64,000 nt of DNA from Tubulanus polymorphus. Lineage: Eukaryota; Nemertea; Palaeonemertea; Tubulaniformes; Tubulanidae. The notes beneath the pieces were generated by a model, which saw only the letters and a list, made by a program, of their open reading frames with translations, was not told where the DNA came from and made no database searches. A program made the translations under genes and the position numbers. The stretch is from the NCBI RefSeq assembly GCF_964204645.1, contig NC_134025.1:12157001-12221000 (forward strand). The letters run 5' to 3'. Of this stretch, positions 24,421 through 36,500 are shown piece by piece (position 1 is the stretch's first letter; every line of letters begins with the position of its first letter).

Positions 24421-25698
24421 GTGACGTGTCATCAGCTGGTGAATCAAGGATCTAATTTCATGGAACTTCTTTTAGTTCTCTATTACTACGCTTTTATATT
24501 TCAGCTTGCGCATTTACTCCCCCGATTTACTCCTAAGGTTGTACTACAATGCCGTATATCGGACTTGGGCTTAGATTTCATTTTCAATATTAGTTTAGTA
24601 TATTATGTTTTTCTACCAAATTAAATAAAATCATATACGACAGATTAGATGTTAATCCAGAAAAATTAGATTTCTCAGATAGAAAATCTATATTTCCAGT
24701 TTGAGTAATATGATGACATATTTGAACAAGCATTTTCAATAGACAGCTGTTGACCAATACTAGAACCAGATATATAACATATGTTAACCAAACAAAAAGT
24801 TATTGACCCAGACGAACATTTTTTTAGGTTAATACATATCTTATACACATAATCTAGAGAATAAGAAGTCACTAGTGCGTGAAAATGTCACGATGACTAC
24901 TGAGCGCTTGTTAGCCGCTCGGTGTTACTTCTCCCCAGGGAGAGATGACTGATTAGAGTGTTGAAAATGGCCGGGGAAATAATACCGAAAAATGTAAAGT
25001 GCTCCAAGCAGCTTCGCTGGATTTAGCGTGACACATATTAGTATTGCTAACGAAGTCTTCGCCGCCCATGGTCTGGAAGATTCACATCTGGCCATGCTCC
25101 GAGCAACAAGACTGAAATACTACAGGATCCGCGCTACCAAAAATGACGCTACGTATAGATATTATGCACGTGACGTTACATCACGCCATTTGCCCGTTAA
25201 GCGCAAGCGGCTAACTAAAGGAAAAGAGTTAAAGTAAAAATTGACGGCCACTTGACGGAAAATATGACATACGCAACAATACGAGTGACAAAACTTCCCA
25301 TAAATTTTATCTGGGTCATGCATTGAGTCTTCAGTAAACAGCGTTTTCGAAATCTGCATTTAATTATCTAATGTCAATTTTACAGTCTGTTGAATCTACA
25401 TTTAAAAATGTGATGACTACCGAAAAGAACTTTGAAGAAAGAGAATCCGTCTTCATTTGGACAAATGAAATATTATTGACAATGTTTGATACATTATAAG
25501 CACATTATACGTTTCATAATATGTTTCACAATGGGGCAACTGTTCATTGATAATTCGTTTCGGAAAAAGGCTCGTTCCATTCAGATAAATATGCCCCTAT
25601 ACCACATGTAGTGAGCCTGGTGAATCCTCGTTTGCAGCCACAAGATGAAATGCTCGATTACCGCCTCATCATTTCTACATATTTGACGATACGGGAAA
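24421..25698. other. Intergenic, no gene recognised
   Basis: A segment around 24,680-24,780 (TTTGAACAAGCATTTTCAAT..ACAGCTGTTG) has a diverged relative at 27,530-27,570, suggesting an old dispersed repeat. A 69-codon plus frame at 25,028-25,237 has no supporting signal. Confidence 0.35.
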
Positions 25699-26927
25699 TT
25701 AAATGCTAAGACTAATGCTTCCGGTCGGCTGACAATGTCCGCAGTAACCTCCGCATTGACCCGATGCCTTTCTTTTATCATTAGAATTTACTTGAGCAAC
25801 ACTTTTAGGGCGCCAGCCAGCTGCCTTCCATTTCGTCTGAAAATAACAAAATACATATGGCAGCTGCAAGTTTAGAAATGGATCGACTCCCCTAAGCTAT
25901 TGGAACTTACTTTGGTAGCATCGAAAACGAAACCAGTCCCGGTCAAATCTAGCGAGAATCCACCAGACGGCTTGTAGTATGCGATGCAACCACCACCCTC
26001 GCCATATGGAACTTTACGCTTTGTAGTTGTGGAATATGTATAATCATTCCGTATAACATTCAAACTCTGTAGAATAAAAAACAAATATAATAAAACCGAA
26101 TAAGTATTAACATATTGGATATACAAATGTATATACATATACTCAAATGACTGCGGCAGCAGCGCTCTTACCGCTGGATCCAAACGGATCTTTCGCCAAG
26201 TAGTACGACCACATCCAGCCCAAGCATTATCGCATTTGTTTTCCCCGTAGTTATTCGCCTTCAATGTGATGTATTCTTTATCGTTATTGCAGAAAATTTT
26301 AACCGCTTTCTTATTCGGTCCAAGAAATAGCGTATATTCACCAGCAGTGGTGGCCCCGGCTTCTTTACATGTCTTCGGAAAGTCCCCGCAACAACACGCT
26401 TAAAAGTAGAATAGCCACACTCAAACATGGAGAATAGATAATAGGAGAATAGATGGTACATAATAATTAAAACCCATTATATTCACAATGATAAATAGCG
26501 TAAATATCGTTTCAATCGTTTAAATTTGCCGTTTTTAGTGGCCTAGGTTATCATATAAACGCGCTTTAAAGGTGATTTGATTTTAGCGCTATTTAACGAT
26601 TGACCTCTTATCCTGAAATATTTGAAGATTCGGTATGATTTTTTCTTATTTCTTATTTGGGAATGTATGTTTATTGTAGTGGCTGATTCGGGCCATACTA
26701 AAAAAGTTTCTGTACGGCTAGAGGAACGATTAAAAAAATTCAAAAGTTTTGAATTCTCGCGCGAGAAAACCAAAAACGGGCCGGCCAATATGAAAATATT
26801 TTTACTATGGCCCGAATCAGCCACCATAATTTACAGCATTCATGAATACGAATATTCTTTTTTTTCATATTTTACCTCTATGAACTACTACGACCAGGAA
26901 CATCAAAACTAGTGAAAACGTTCTCAT
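25699..26927 (-). CDS. Small secreted GON-domain protein
   Basis: Four exons: 26927-26876, 26398-26172, 26066-25911, 25836-25699. Phases agree and give 190 aa. Exon 1 is a hydrophobic signal peptide (MRTFSLVLMFLVVVVHRA). The rest is almost entirely one GON domain, the module at the C-terminus of ADAMTS9/ADAMTS20. It shows GEYTLFLGP, KIFCNN, KIRLDP, KVPYGEGGGC, FSLDLTGTGF, TKWKAAGW and the terminal GQCGGYCGHC. There is no metalloprotease or thrombospondin repeat, and the first ATG directly precedes the signal peptide, so this is a stand-alone secreted protein. Eleven or more cysteines suggest disulphides. The role is unknown; extracellular matrix or innate binding is only a guess. Intron 1 contains a MITE. 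Confidence 0.9.
26676..26826. mobile_element. Foldback MITE, TIR TGGCTGATTCGGGCC, copy 2
   Basis: GTGGCTGATTCGGGCCATAC and TATGGCCCGAATCAGCCACC are the ends. The inside shares GGCTAGAGGAACGATTAAA and CTCGCGCGAGAAAAC with copy 1 at 20,531. It lies in intron 1 of the GON-domain gene. Confidence 0.82.
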
Positions 26928-28342
26928 TTTGTAAATGGTGATCGAAAACCAAATCAAAACAAGGGCTCTACAAATGTAAAAGAAGATTAAAACACCACGT
27001 CCTTTAATACAGAGATAACCAGCATTTATGAAATATTATTACTTTAATCTAGATTAATATCAAATGTTCATTATCAATATAATAAAATGATATAAACATC
27101 ATTATACAAAAACTCATAGCCGAGCCAGCTTTTTAAAAAATATCTGATGCTATATATTTGACCCGGTTTGGATTTATTTCCTTTGTCCCCAAGATAATGT
27201 TAATGGTCCAAATTTGACTGCGAGGAACGCAAGCTATAAGTGTTTTAGAACTTACCTCTATGCAAACGTGTCCAACGAAAATCGTGTTGGCTTCTCCGAG
27301 TCTCAAGAAAATTAAAGTGCATTTATAAAAAACCGTCATATGCGACGCAGTCTAAAATTTCATTTACTCAAGTTCTAATTTCATTTACAGATCACTGTGA
27401 GAACTAATGCAATCAATGCCAAATGGAGGCGTTCCTCGGTTTACATACAGATTCTTGACCTAAAATCCCATCAAGCTGTTCATTTAGAGTTTTCAAACAG
27501 AAAACTTATATTTTCATGGGCTGATATGGCATGGCGTATTTGAACAAGCAGTTTCGCCTAACAGCTGTGTGAATACTTTGTCGTGGCAGTCAAGGTCATG
27601 AAAATTATAATGATCAGATGACAATTCCACATTTTCTATTGAGGGTGACATTTTGGAGATCATTCATTATAGGCTCCTGTATAAGCATATTTTCCTATAG
27701 GCCTATTCGGCGTGTACATGCACAGTGATTTGACAATTCATTCACTTAAATCGCGAAACTTGATACGGAGTTTGGTATTTTATATGTGATATGCGACTGA
27801 CATCATTTATCTTCACATCGGTTATAATAAAGGGTCTCTGTACAGTGACGCAATGAAACCTGCCAGACTATTTTACCGCCTCCATAGCTGAATTCTTGAG
27901 GTGACCTCATTAAAAACAATTTGTATTTGATTTGATTTATCATCAAGGAACAATCATTATATTCAAATTAACATAACATTTCAAATATTTATTATCTATG
28001 ATGGGGAATGGATACGTGTACCTTTCTCAACATATGATCGATTTTATGATTTTGGAATTCGAGAATTCATAAATATTTAATTAATTCTTAAAAGTATTTT
28101 CTTGATAAGATAATTTTGTATAAGTGATATAACAATAAAGTCCGCCCCACCATAGGGCAAATGCATTGGTGAATAGAGTCTTAACTAACAATGAATCCCA
28201 GTTGGGCCATGGAAACAGTTAGTAGGGTACCGGTCTATAAAACCGTACCTTGAAAAATATCAATCAAGTAGACTAAGTTAAGTTAAAAAAGCCACGATTA
28301 TAGTATTATTTGAATGGAAAATGAGAGTTTAGGGGTGCCCCT
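26928..28342. other. Intergenic, no gene recognised
   Basis: AT-rich. The first few hundred bases would be the promoter of the GON-domain gene. Around 27,500-27,570 is the diverged relative of the 24.7-kb segment. Confidence 0.4.
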
Positions 28343-28512
28343 TTAAGCCCAACGCACACGTCAAAACATTTGTTTCACCGAAACAGAAAACACGTTTTTC
28401 AGTTCGGCGTTTTTTGTTTTGCCTCCGCACACGGCATGACAAATAACATCTAAAACGTTTTTTCACGAGGAAAAAAACGTTTTTTTTCGGTCTCGTGTGC
28501 GTTGGGCTTAAG
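28343..28512. mobile_element. MITE with TTAAGCCCAACGCACACG ends
   Basis: TTAAGCCCAACGCACACG is perfectly inverted as CGTGTGCGTTGGGCTTAA. The inside is rich in AAAACGTTTTT-like words. Confidence 0.8.
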
Positions 28513-28628
28513 CCCGCCGCACACGGCATAACATTTGTATCGCCAAAAACACGTTTTTCACAAAACTTTTTTCGTAAAACGTTTTGCGCGCAAACGATAA
28601 AATGTTCAACGCACACGGCATAACGTAA
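28505..28628. repeat. Adjacent related repeat with CGCACACGGCATAAC
   Basis: CGCACACGGCATAACATTTG at the left and AACGCACACGGCATAACG at the right share words with the preceding MITE but run as direct copies. This suggests a nested or tandem relative. Confidence 0.5.
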
Positions 28629-28916
28629 ACGCGCAGAAAATATTTCGGATCAAGTATAAAATATGGTAATATTAGTCCCTCACTGCGGAAGCTTAAGATA
28701 AAATGAATGAGTGATTCGGTTCATAATTCTGTATTTGAATCATAACATCGGCAATTGTTAGAGGTACGAATAGCTCATCGAGAGCCTCATCACGATCGAG
28801 TTACGTGCAACCAACGAAATCTAGGATGAGAACTTTTGTAGATACAACGAGCGACACGTCGATTCTTTTTAGAGATTAGATTTCGTGCAATTAAACGAGT
28901 ACGGTATTTAGTTCAC

Positions 28917-29010
28917 CCAGCACTGGCAGTGGTTGTCTCCACCAGTGATCTCCGTCGCTCTACGATCCTAGTGTAACCTGTGGTACATCAGACACTTAGA
29001 TTCTTGGTGA
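28917..29010 (+). repeat. Dispersed repeat with GTGATCTCCGTCGCTCTACG, copy 2
   Basis: TTCACCCAGCACTGGCAGTG followed by GTTGTCTCCACC, then the shared core and the CTGTGGTACATCAGACACT tail. It is closer to copy 3 than to copy 1. Confidence 0.7.
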
Positions 29011-29275
29011 AGTATTTAGGAGAATATATTGGTAAAAAAACATGTAAGTTTAACCAGTTAATTTGTATTCTATTATATTTGATGATGAATGATTAAAACA
29101 GGAAATTAATCTAAGATCAGTGTTCAAATTTATTTAAGATCAGAGTTTAAATTCTATATGTTATTTCATTTCAGATCAGCATTTCATCATTTCATGTTCG
29201 TTATGTCTCCATATTAAAATCCAATATACATCCTAAAGAAAGGTCTTCTTCGAATTAATGGAGCCTTCTACAGCA

Positions 29276-29552
29276 ATCCCGACATCCCGACACTCCCGAC
29301 ATACCGGCAATCCGACATACCCGACAATATATGAAGTGGCTGGGATCGAGGGGCTTGGTGCGTGTGTGGATTACCCTTATATAAAATGGCTGGGATCGAA
29401 GGGCTAGGTGTGTGCGTGGATTACCCTTATATAAAGTCGCTGGGATCGAGGGCTGTGCGTGTGTGCGTGGATACCCTCACATAAATTAGCTGGGATCGAG
29501 AGGCTGGATGTTTGCGTGATTAACCCCTATATAAAGTGGCTGGGATCCGTCG
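29276..29552. repeat. CCCGACAT-rich tract then about 55-bp minisatellite
   Basis: The tract 29,276-29,328 repeats CCCGACAT/CCGGCAAT words. From 29,332 a unit AGTGGCTGGGATCGAGGGGC followed by TTGGTG..GTGGATTACCCTTATATAA repeats about four times at 54-60-bp spacing. Confidence 0.8.
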
Positions 29553-30930
29553 ATCCCAATGTCGGCGATGTCGGCAAGTAAAACAAACCTACATCCAATT
29601 GACGGTACTTCTCACTGTCGGATATCTTAAAATTGCGTCTGAGAAGCCAAATCACAACTTCCGTTTCTATATAATCATACACCTAAGGAACTACAATCCC
29701 ATATACTATACTTGATCCCCTCTTCATGTTATACAAAGGATATCCTTAACTTCCTATTGTGATTAACGTAATACATGCCTAGGTTAGGTCTCCGTATAGA
29801 TACCCAGTGGCGTGGCGGTGAAATTGTGAACAATTTCAACCTGAAAAGTGATCAGAAGGCACCTAAATGCATCTAATTTTTCAAAATTATCTGGGGGAGT
29901 GACCCCCTTGTGGTGCTACGCGCCTGCGGTGCTTGCTGATGACGGCACCGCCGTCTACAGGCTGCAAACGCCATTTCTTCGTCACCATTTTTCAACAGCA
30001 ATGTTTTCGTGGAATTAAAAATTATATTTTGATCGCGAGGGGGCACCCTTCCCCACCCCCATGGCCATGCGAGTAGCCGTTTCCGACTGCTAAGCTTTCA
30101 GCCTCAAACCATGTTTCAGAGCTCCAATATTTCTATGGCCGGACCAAATTAGATAAGCTTTCCACCACCTCTGTGAGAGGTGTATGATTAAGCGAATGAA
30201 AAAACGTAATTTTGCATAAGAGGTCTATGTCTTTAACTGCATTTTTGTCAAATGGACAGGGTGAGGGGTTAATACAATGTGGACATTCTGTGGACATGGG
30301 GAGGGTGTCAAAATTTTGCAATTCTGTATGGATGTCTTTTTTGCCGGACAAGCCCCTTAATATCGTTCAAAGTACGAATCGAGATTGTACAAAGGATAGG
30401 GGAGTTTTTGTGTTGATCCGTTTTTTTATTTTATACTAGAGCTTGTGGATGGCGCCCCGGGGTGGATGGCAGCGGCTAGGGACATACACGTGTCATCTTC
30501 GACTTTTATTATGGAGGCATAAACACTTCTCAAGGATAATTGCAATTCAGAATCTTAGTGTATATGAAAACTACAAGGGAGCATCTAAAGATTTCGACTC
30601 GCGGAAGGGGGTGGAGGTGGGGTGGGGGTGGAGGCCTCCCGCGGATTCATCAGGACTGCATAAAAAAACAATTAGATATTGTTATACAATTGTTAAAAAA
30701 AAACAAGTAGACAGTTATTCTAATTGACGGAACTATAGAAATATTTAGATGCTTCCTAAAGCCGTGGCAAGCGAGGATGCGATATTGTTCGGAGCTGCCC
30801 TTTCTCAAAAACTGTGCCGCGGTAGGGGGTACATCGGTCGATCACGCGTTCAGCGATTTCATGTTCAAGTAATCAAGTGGGGAGATTTAGTCTTTTATTG
30901 AGTGAAGTCAATCTTAAGAATCAGCAGAAC
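29553..30930. other. Non-coding, probable decayed transposon
   Basis: No exon recognised. Purine/pyrimidine-skewed blocks such as GGGGGAGTGACCCCCTTGTG (29,894) and GGGGGTGGAGGTGGGGTGGG (30,607) and TTCGTCACC-type sequence look like a decayed repeat. Its ends could not be set. Confidence 0.3.
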
Positions 30931-33423
30931 ATGGCGTCACAAGCCCCGGGGCTTGTCACGCCATATCTGACATGGCGTCACAAGCCCCGAGTAAAATGCA
31001 GACTATATATAATTCACGCGGAACGAAGATATATGTTCGCGTCGAACGGACCACGTTTTTAAGTCCGATACGACGTGTAAAACCTGAATGAGATAATTTC
31101 AAGTACCGGTATGTCAATGTGTAATGAATTTCTATTTTTTCTTAACTTATTGTCTAAATATATACTTACTAAATATTGTCTAAATATAATATGTACTTAT
31201 ACGTTATAGTATTCCGTTCAGTGCAACCACTGAAAGAAAATTATATCCCGTTTTTACTTCATAACTATATTCAGATGCATATATATCGAAAGATTTTTAT
31301 GTAAAATTCTTCGAATATGTTTTTTACAGGTTTCCGTTATGGTGCGAGACGATCAGGAGATCATCAGCTACATTTACATAAGAAAATAGAAACAACGATT
31401 TATAAACCTATTTCTAAGACTTAATGATTATTGTACTAATTTAAGATAATCAGTCACAATTTTTCATTTATTTCTACGGAAAACTGATCGGGTCCTCTCA
31501 CGCCATGTAAATTGAAGCTATATTCTGTAGACCGTTTGGGGCCTGACACGCCATATAGAAGACAAATCGCAATTTTTCTAGCAGTATTTGTTTTTTTTTC
31601 TTAGACTTTATGATTATGAACAATATATAACTAATTGAAACTAAAGATATGATTAGTGACAATTAATTGCTTCCATAGAAAACTGATCGCGTACTCTCAC
31701 GCCATATTGGCGGCAGAACACTTTGGGGCCTGACACGCCATGTCGAAGACAGCGTGGTTTTAGGAGCTTTTTGTAACAGTATTTGCTTTTTTTTCTAAGA
31801 CTAAATAATTGACAAATCATATAGAAGGATTAATCTTTGAACATTTAAGACAATTAGTGACAATTATTCATTTGTTTGTACGGAAAAATCGTTCGGGTCT
31901 TCTCACGCCATGTCTCAATTGAAGCTATTCTGCAGACCGTTTGGGGCCTGACACGTCATGTAGAAGACAGCGTGATTTGAGGAGCTATTTTTGAAACAAT
32001 ATTTGCCTTTTTTCTGAGTCTAAATGACTGACAATCCACGGAGAATGATAAATCTTTGAATATTTACGATAATTAATGACAATTATTCATTTGTTTGTAC
32101 GGAAAATCGATCGGGTCCTCTCACGCCATGTCTCAATTGAAGTTATTCTGCAGACCGTTTGGGGCTTGACACGCCATGTAGAAGACAGCGTGATTTTAGG
32201 AGCTTTTTGAAACAATATTTGCCTTTTTTCTAAGTCTAAATGATTGACAAACCATGTAGATTTATGATAATTAGTGACAATTATTCATTTGTTTGTACGG
32301 AAAATCGTTCGGGTCCTCTCACGCCATATCTCAATTGAAGCTATTCTGCAGACCGTTTGGGGCCTGACACGCCATATTGGCTGCAGACCGTTTGGGGCCT
32401 GACACGCCATGTAGAAGACAGCGTGATTTGAGGAGCTATTTTTGAAACAATATTTGCTTTCTTTCTAAGTCTAAATGATTGACAAACCATGTAGAATGAT
32501 AAATCTTTGAATATTTATGATAATTAGTGACAATTATAGGAAAACTGATCGGGTCCTCTCACGCCATGTTTCAATTGAAGCTATTCTGCAGACCATTTGG
32601 GGCCTGACACGCCATATTGGCTGCAGAACATTCGGGGCTTGACACGCCATATAGAAGACAAATCGCGGTTTTTCTAGCAGTATTTGTTTTGTGATTATCA
32701 AATCATGAACAATATATAACTAATTGAAACTAAAGATATAATTTAATTGCTTCCATAGAAAACCGTTCGACAAACCATGTTTCAATTATTGAAGCTATTC
32801 TGCAGACAATTTGGGGCTTGACACACCATATTGGCTGCAGAACATTTGGGGCCTGACACGCCATGTAGAAGGCTTAGCGATTTTAGGAGCCATATGACTG
32901 CAGATCACACTAGATTGGAGCCTGGCTCACCATATATGTTTTTCTAACATTATCCATGTTCTTCTAAGACTAATTGATCAACAAATCATGTGAAATAGAT
33001 GAATGATTCATTGAAATGTAAGATAGTTAATTAAAATCTTTATTCTGTAAAACTCATTCAGTAGATATATATGTAATGTTTTTGTATTTTTCATATGCTG
33101 GCGAAATATATGATTGTTTAAATTGTGTTTCAAAATGTGTGTACACTGCATTAGATTAACAAACAACGATCAATTTCTATTCTGTAAAACTCATTTTAGT
33201 GTAAATGCGATGTAATATGTAGTTCTTATTATGTATATATAATACGTTGTAAATCATCTAAGACAAATTAATATCCAACCGAATATTTCAACTTCGGAAG
33301 AAAAACCCGCGAGACTTAGTCGACGTTTCATCTCATGCATAGGATTTGATTTTCATTTTACGTTTACCACATGGCGTGTCAGGCCCAATATGGCGTGACA
33401 AGCCTCGGGGCTTGTGACGCCAT
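30931..33423. repeat. 2.5-kb tandem array with (GA)CACGCCAT motifs, palindromic ends
   Basis: Units of about 200-215 bp repeat from 31,480 to 32,900. Each pairs GGTCCTCTCACGCCATGTCT with CAATTGAAGCTATTCTGCAG and GTTTGGGGCCTGACACGCCA, then GTAGAAGACAGCGTGATTT. The array is bounded by two near-perfect 34-bp palindromes of the same theme: 30,931-30,964 (ATGGCGTCACAAGCCCCG then GGGCTTGTCACGCCAT) and 33,390-33,423 (ATGGCGTGACAAGCC then GGCTTGTGACGCCAT). There is no coding frame. It resembles a non-autonomous element with a satellite core, such as pearl-type elements, but that is inference. Confidence 0.75.
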
Positions 33424-33511
33424 ATGCAGCAGGTCTTAAGATTGCCCTAGATGCTTTTATTTCCCTCTTTCTCCAATCCAGCATCGTAAAATCTACATTT
33501 AAGCGCTCAAA

Positions 33512-36500
33512 ATGTCTGAGAGGAAAGTTTTAAACGTAAGATTCTTTTTTAGGCCTCTACAACCTAATTAAAGCCTACTTAGAGCCGTCGGAAGGACTTT
33601 TTCAGTGACAGGTGGCGAGGCCTATTTCTGAAGTTCAATCGCCGGAGATGCGTTTTGGGGCTATTTCACGGTCTCATTCACAGAAGCATGAGAAGTCGTG
33701 AGCCAACTACTTAGTACAGAGAACGACGAGCTGCTATGCGGTACAGCGTTCTTTTGAAAAAAAATTTTTGTTAGGGTCTAAGCAAAAAAGTGGGGTCGCT
33801 TCTGCCGCCCCTGTTCTGACGGCCCTGCTCTAGAAGGCTAAAATGTACAAAAAAGTGCAGATCCGCACCTCTCATGTGATTGACACAATACGAAGTGGAT
33901 ATTTAACCGTATACGTAAAAGTATTTACTTCCGCCATTTTACTGTACATTATTACTATATATTAAAGTATTAACTAATAAAAAGTAACAGTAAGATCATT
34001 TTATTGGGTTAAGGGTTAGGGTTATGATAGGGTTAGTGTCAAGAGGGTGAGATTGAGAAGAGGGTCCACTGGGTTCCGTTTTACAAACTGGCTCCAGTTA
34101 CGGGGGAATGTGCACTATATCTACGTATATCTACCTGTGAAGGAATAGGGTTAGGTGAGGCTTTATATAAATTAACTCACCCAACATGTCGTGTGCTGTG
34201 GCAAAGTGGGTAAAGCGCTCTACTACTTTTTGGTTTGGATTCGAATCCCAATCTTGCAAGTCAGAATTTTACTCTATTGCGCATGCGCCAACTGTCCTCC
34301 GTAACCGTAGTCTAGTACCTAGCCGTTGTTCCCCAAACAATGTCTAGGGCCAAAGTGCACATATAAGATTAATTTTCATCCCTCATTTTGAGGGACGAGG
34401 CTTTGAGCGCCTATTTCACCCCTAAAAATACCATAAACTTACCTCAAACTGACTGTTCTGTAATTAAATGGAAGTTAACTATTGTTTGGGCATAAATTTA
34501 TAATCCTAAGTAGCTTTTGACGATCGTAGTAACTCAAAACTTTTGACCAGTCGCCTCAAAAAATAGTTGAAGTGAAGCAATATAACAAATATGGCGGCTT
34601 TTCGTGTTGCACGATGGGAGGGTCATTTAGGGATTCGGACTTAAAAAGGTTAATTAGCCAAAATTAATGCATTTTATCAACAAAAAATAACATTTAGAGT
34701 AATTTCAGAGAGACATATTGAATTTTCACATTTATCGATTTAGTCCGTACTGCAAATCCCGATTGTAGCAATCAATTCAAATCAAATCAATAAATTCTCC
34801 GGTTCCCGATCTAAATCATCAAAAATATTATTTTAAAACATGTTTTTAAAGTCAACAAGGTAACTACTGTCATACCTCGATTTAAGGCCCCCCCCCTCCC
34901 CCCCCCCCCCCGATTCACCGCCAACCTCGCCTACCGCCTAGATTTCATGGGAAACTGAACATTCGTATCTAAAATGTACAGGAAAAACTCCGATTTACCA
35001 CTTCTCGCGTACCGCCACCGCCAACGTAATCTCCTAGTAAAATCATATGCAAATGCATTACAATATTTCCCAATTAACCGCCATCATAAAAGTTGAGTAG
35101 CGCTATCCTTCTATTCTAATCCATGATAACAGTCATCAGCGGGATGCTGAAAAGTTGGACCTCCAACAATAAGCCTCTAATCTCTGTAGGCCTATATAGC
35201 TACAGAAAAGGTCATACATAACTATCCTGGTTGAAGCCTTGAGTTACAAAAATCCAGACCACAATCTACAGAGAGACTGCGCGCTTTAATTAATAATCAA
35301 TTATCGTGGATCAATTGAGTCAATTCTTTGTATTGATTAGGCTGATGTTATTGTTAATGTTTAATTTAGAAATATTACCCACCGGAGTTTGATCCGTCGA
35401 AGATACCCAAGCTTCGTCTACCTAGAAACCGACAATACAGCATTCGTATTATGGCTCCATTTAACATGAGGTAAGAAAATCGTGTCATTTCCAGATTTCT
35501 GAGATTTCCGTAAAAACATCAGAAGATTCAGTTGTAGATGATACGGAAGTATTCGGATATAATGTTAGTTATAGCTATGGTGGAATTTGATATTTAGGTG
35601 CAACACCTGTCGGGAATATATTTATAAAGGAAAGAAATTCAATTCGCGGAAGGAGACAGTGGAAGATGAAAACTATTTGGGTCTGCATATATTCCGATTT
35701 TACATTAAATGTCCGAAGTGCGTTGCTGAGATAGCTTTTAAGGTACCGTATATTTATCAAGTGGATTCATAAATTCTCTTCGTGTTTATGTTACAGAATT
35801 AAATCATAAGCTGTGATCATTTGAGAGACTCTGCAGTCATTTGTTCAGTTATGACAGGCTTTGTAGCTTGGTCACCTTATTGTGTCATTCGCACACCCGA
35901 TAAAACTGTGATTCTGAGCAAAATTTTGACAGCTTTCCTTTACTGAGGTGATGGACTGAACGAAAGTGTGACTAGTTGAAGAACCATAATGGTGTAAACC
36001 CAATAAATCTCATTTTCAAATGAGTAAGCAAATTTATTTGATACATTTCTTCCCCTTGTCAAGTATATTACAAATGACTGGAAATGGATAGGTCTAACAT
36101 TAGCATCAGTTGACTGAAATGAAACTGCTATATTATTTCCAATTAGAATCAACCTCCAATCAACCTATGTCAGGGTAAGGATCAGATTAATTTGATTAGC
36201 AAGGTTTAGATTGGTCTCTACCGATTCTGAAATACACTTCTGGCACATTCGTTTCGATCAGTATATACTATTCATTCCTGAAAGGCATAATCTGTAAACT
36301 TGATGAAAGACTAGTCCAAAGTTTGTAATCCGGAAGTGCTATTCCTGAACCAGAATGCGGTCAATTGACACCCGTCTTAGCTTAGGTTAGGAGTTTAACA
36401 TTGAATGGAAAAAAATCTTTCTGGTACTGTTAGAACATTTTGCGGGGTGCATTTCCTTTGACTCCTTAAAAACTTAATCATGAAACTCAATCCGGATAGA

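Noticed and set aside
25028-25237. 69-codon plus-strand frame rich in Arg/Lys
   Set aside because: No splice sites, no domain and no homologous copy in the window.
30931-33423. CRISPR-like regular repeats
   Set aside because: Units are about 200 bp, diverged, without uniform unique spacers or cas genes, and the genome is animal.
34192-34262. Functional tRNA gene
   Set aside because: A and B boxes are present but the acceptor and anticodon stems do not close; it sits in an intron and reads as a SINE head.
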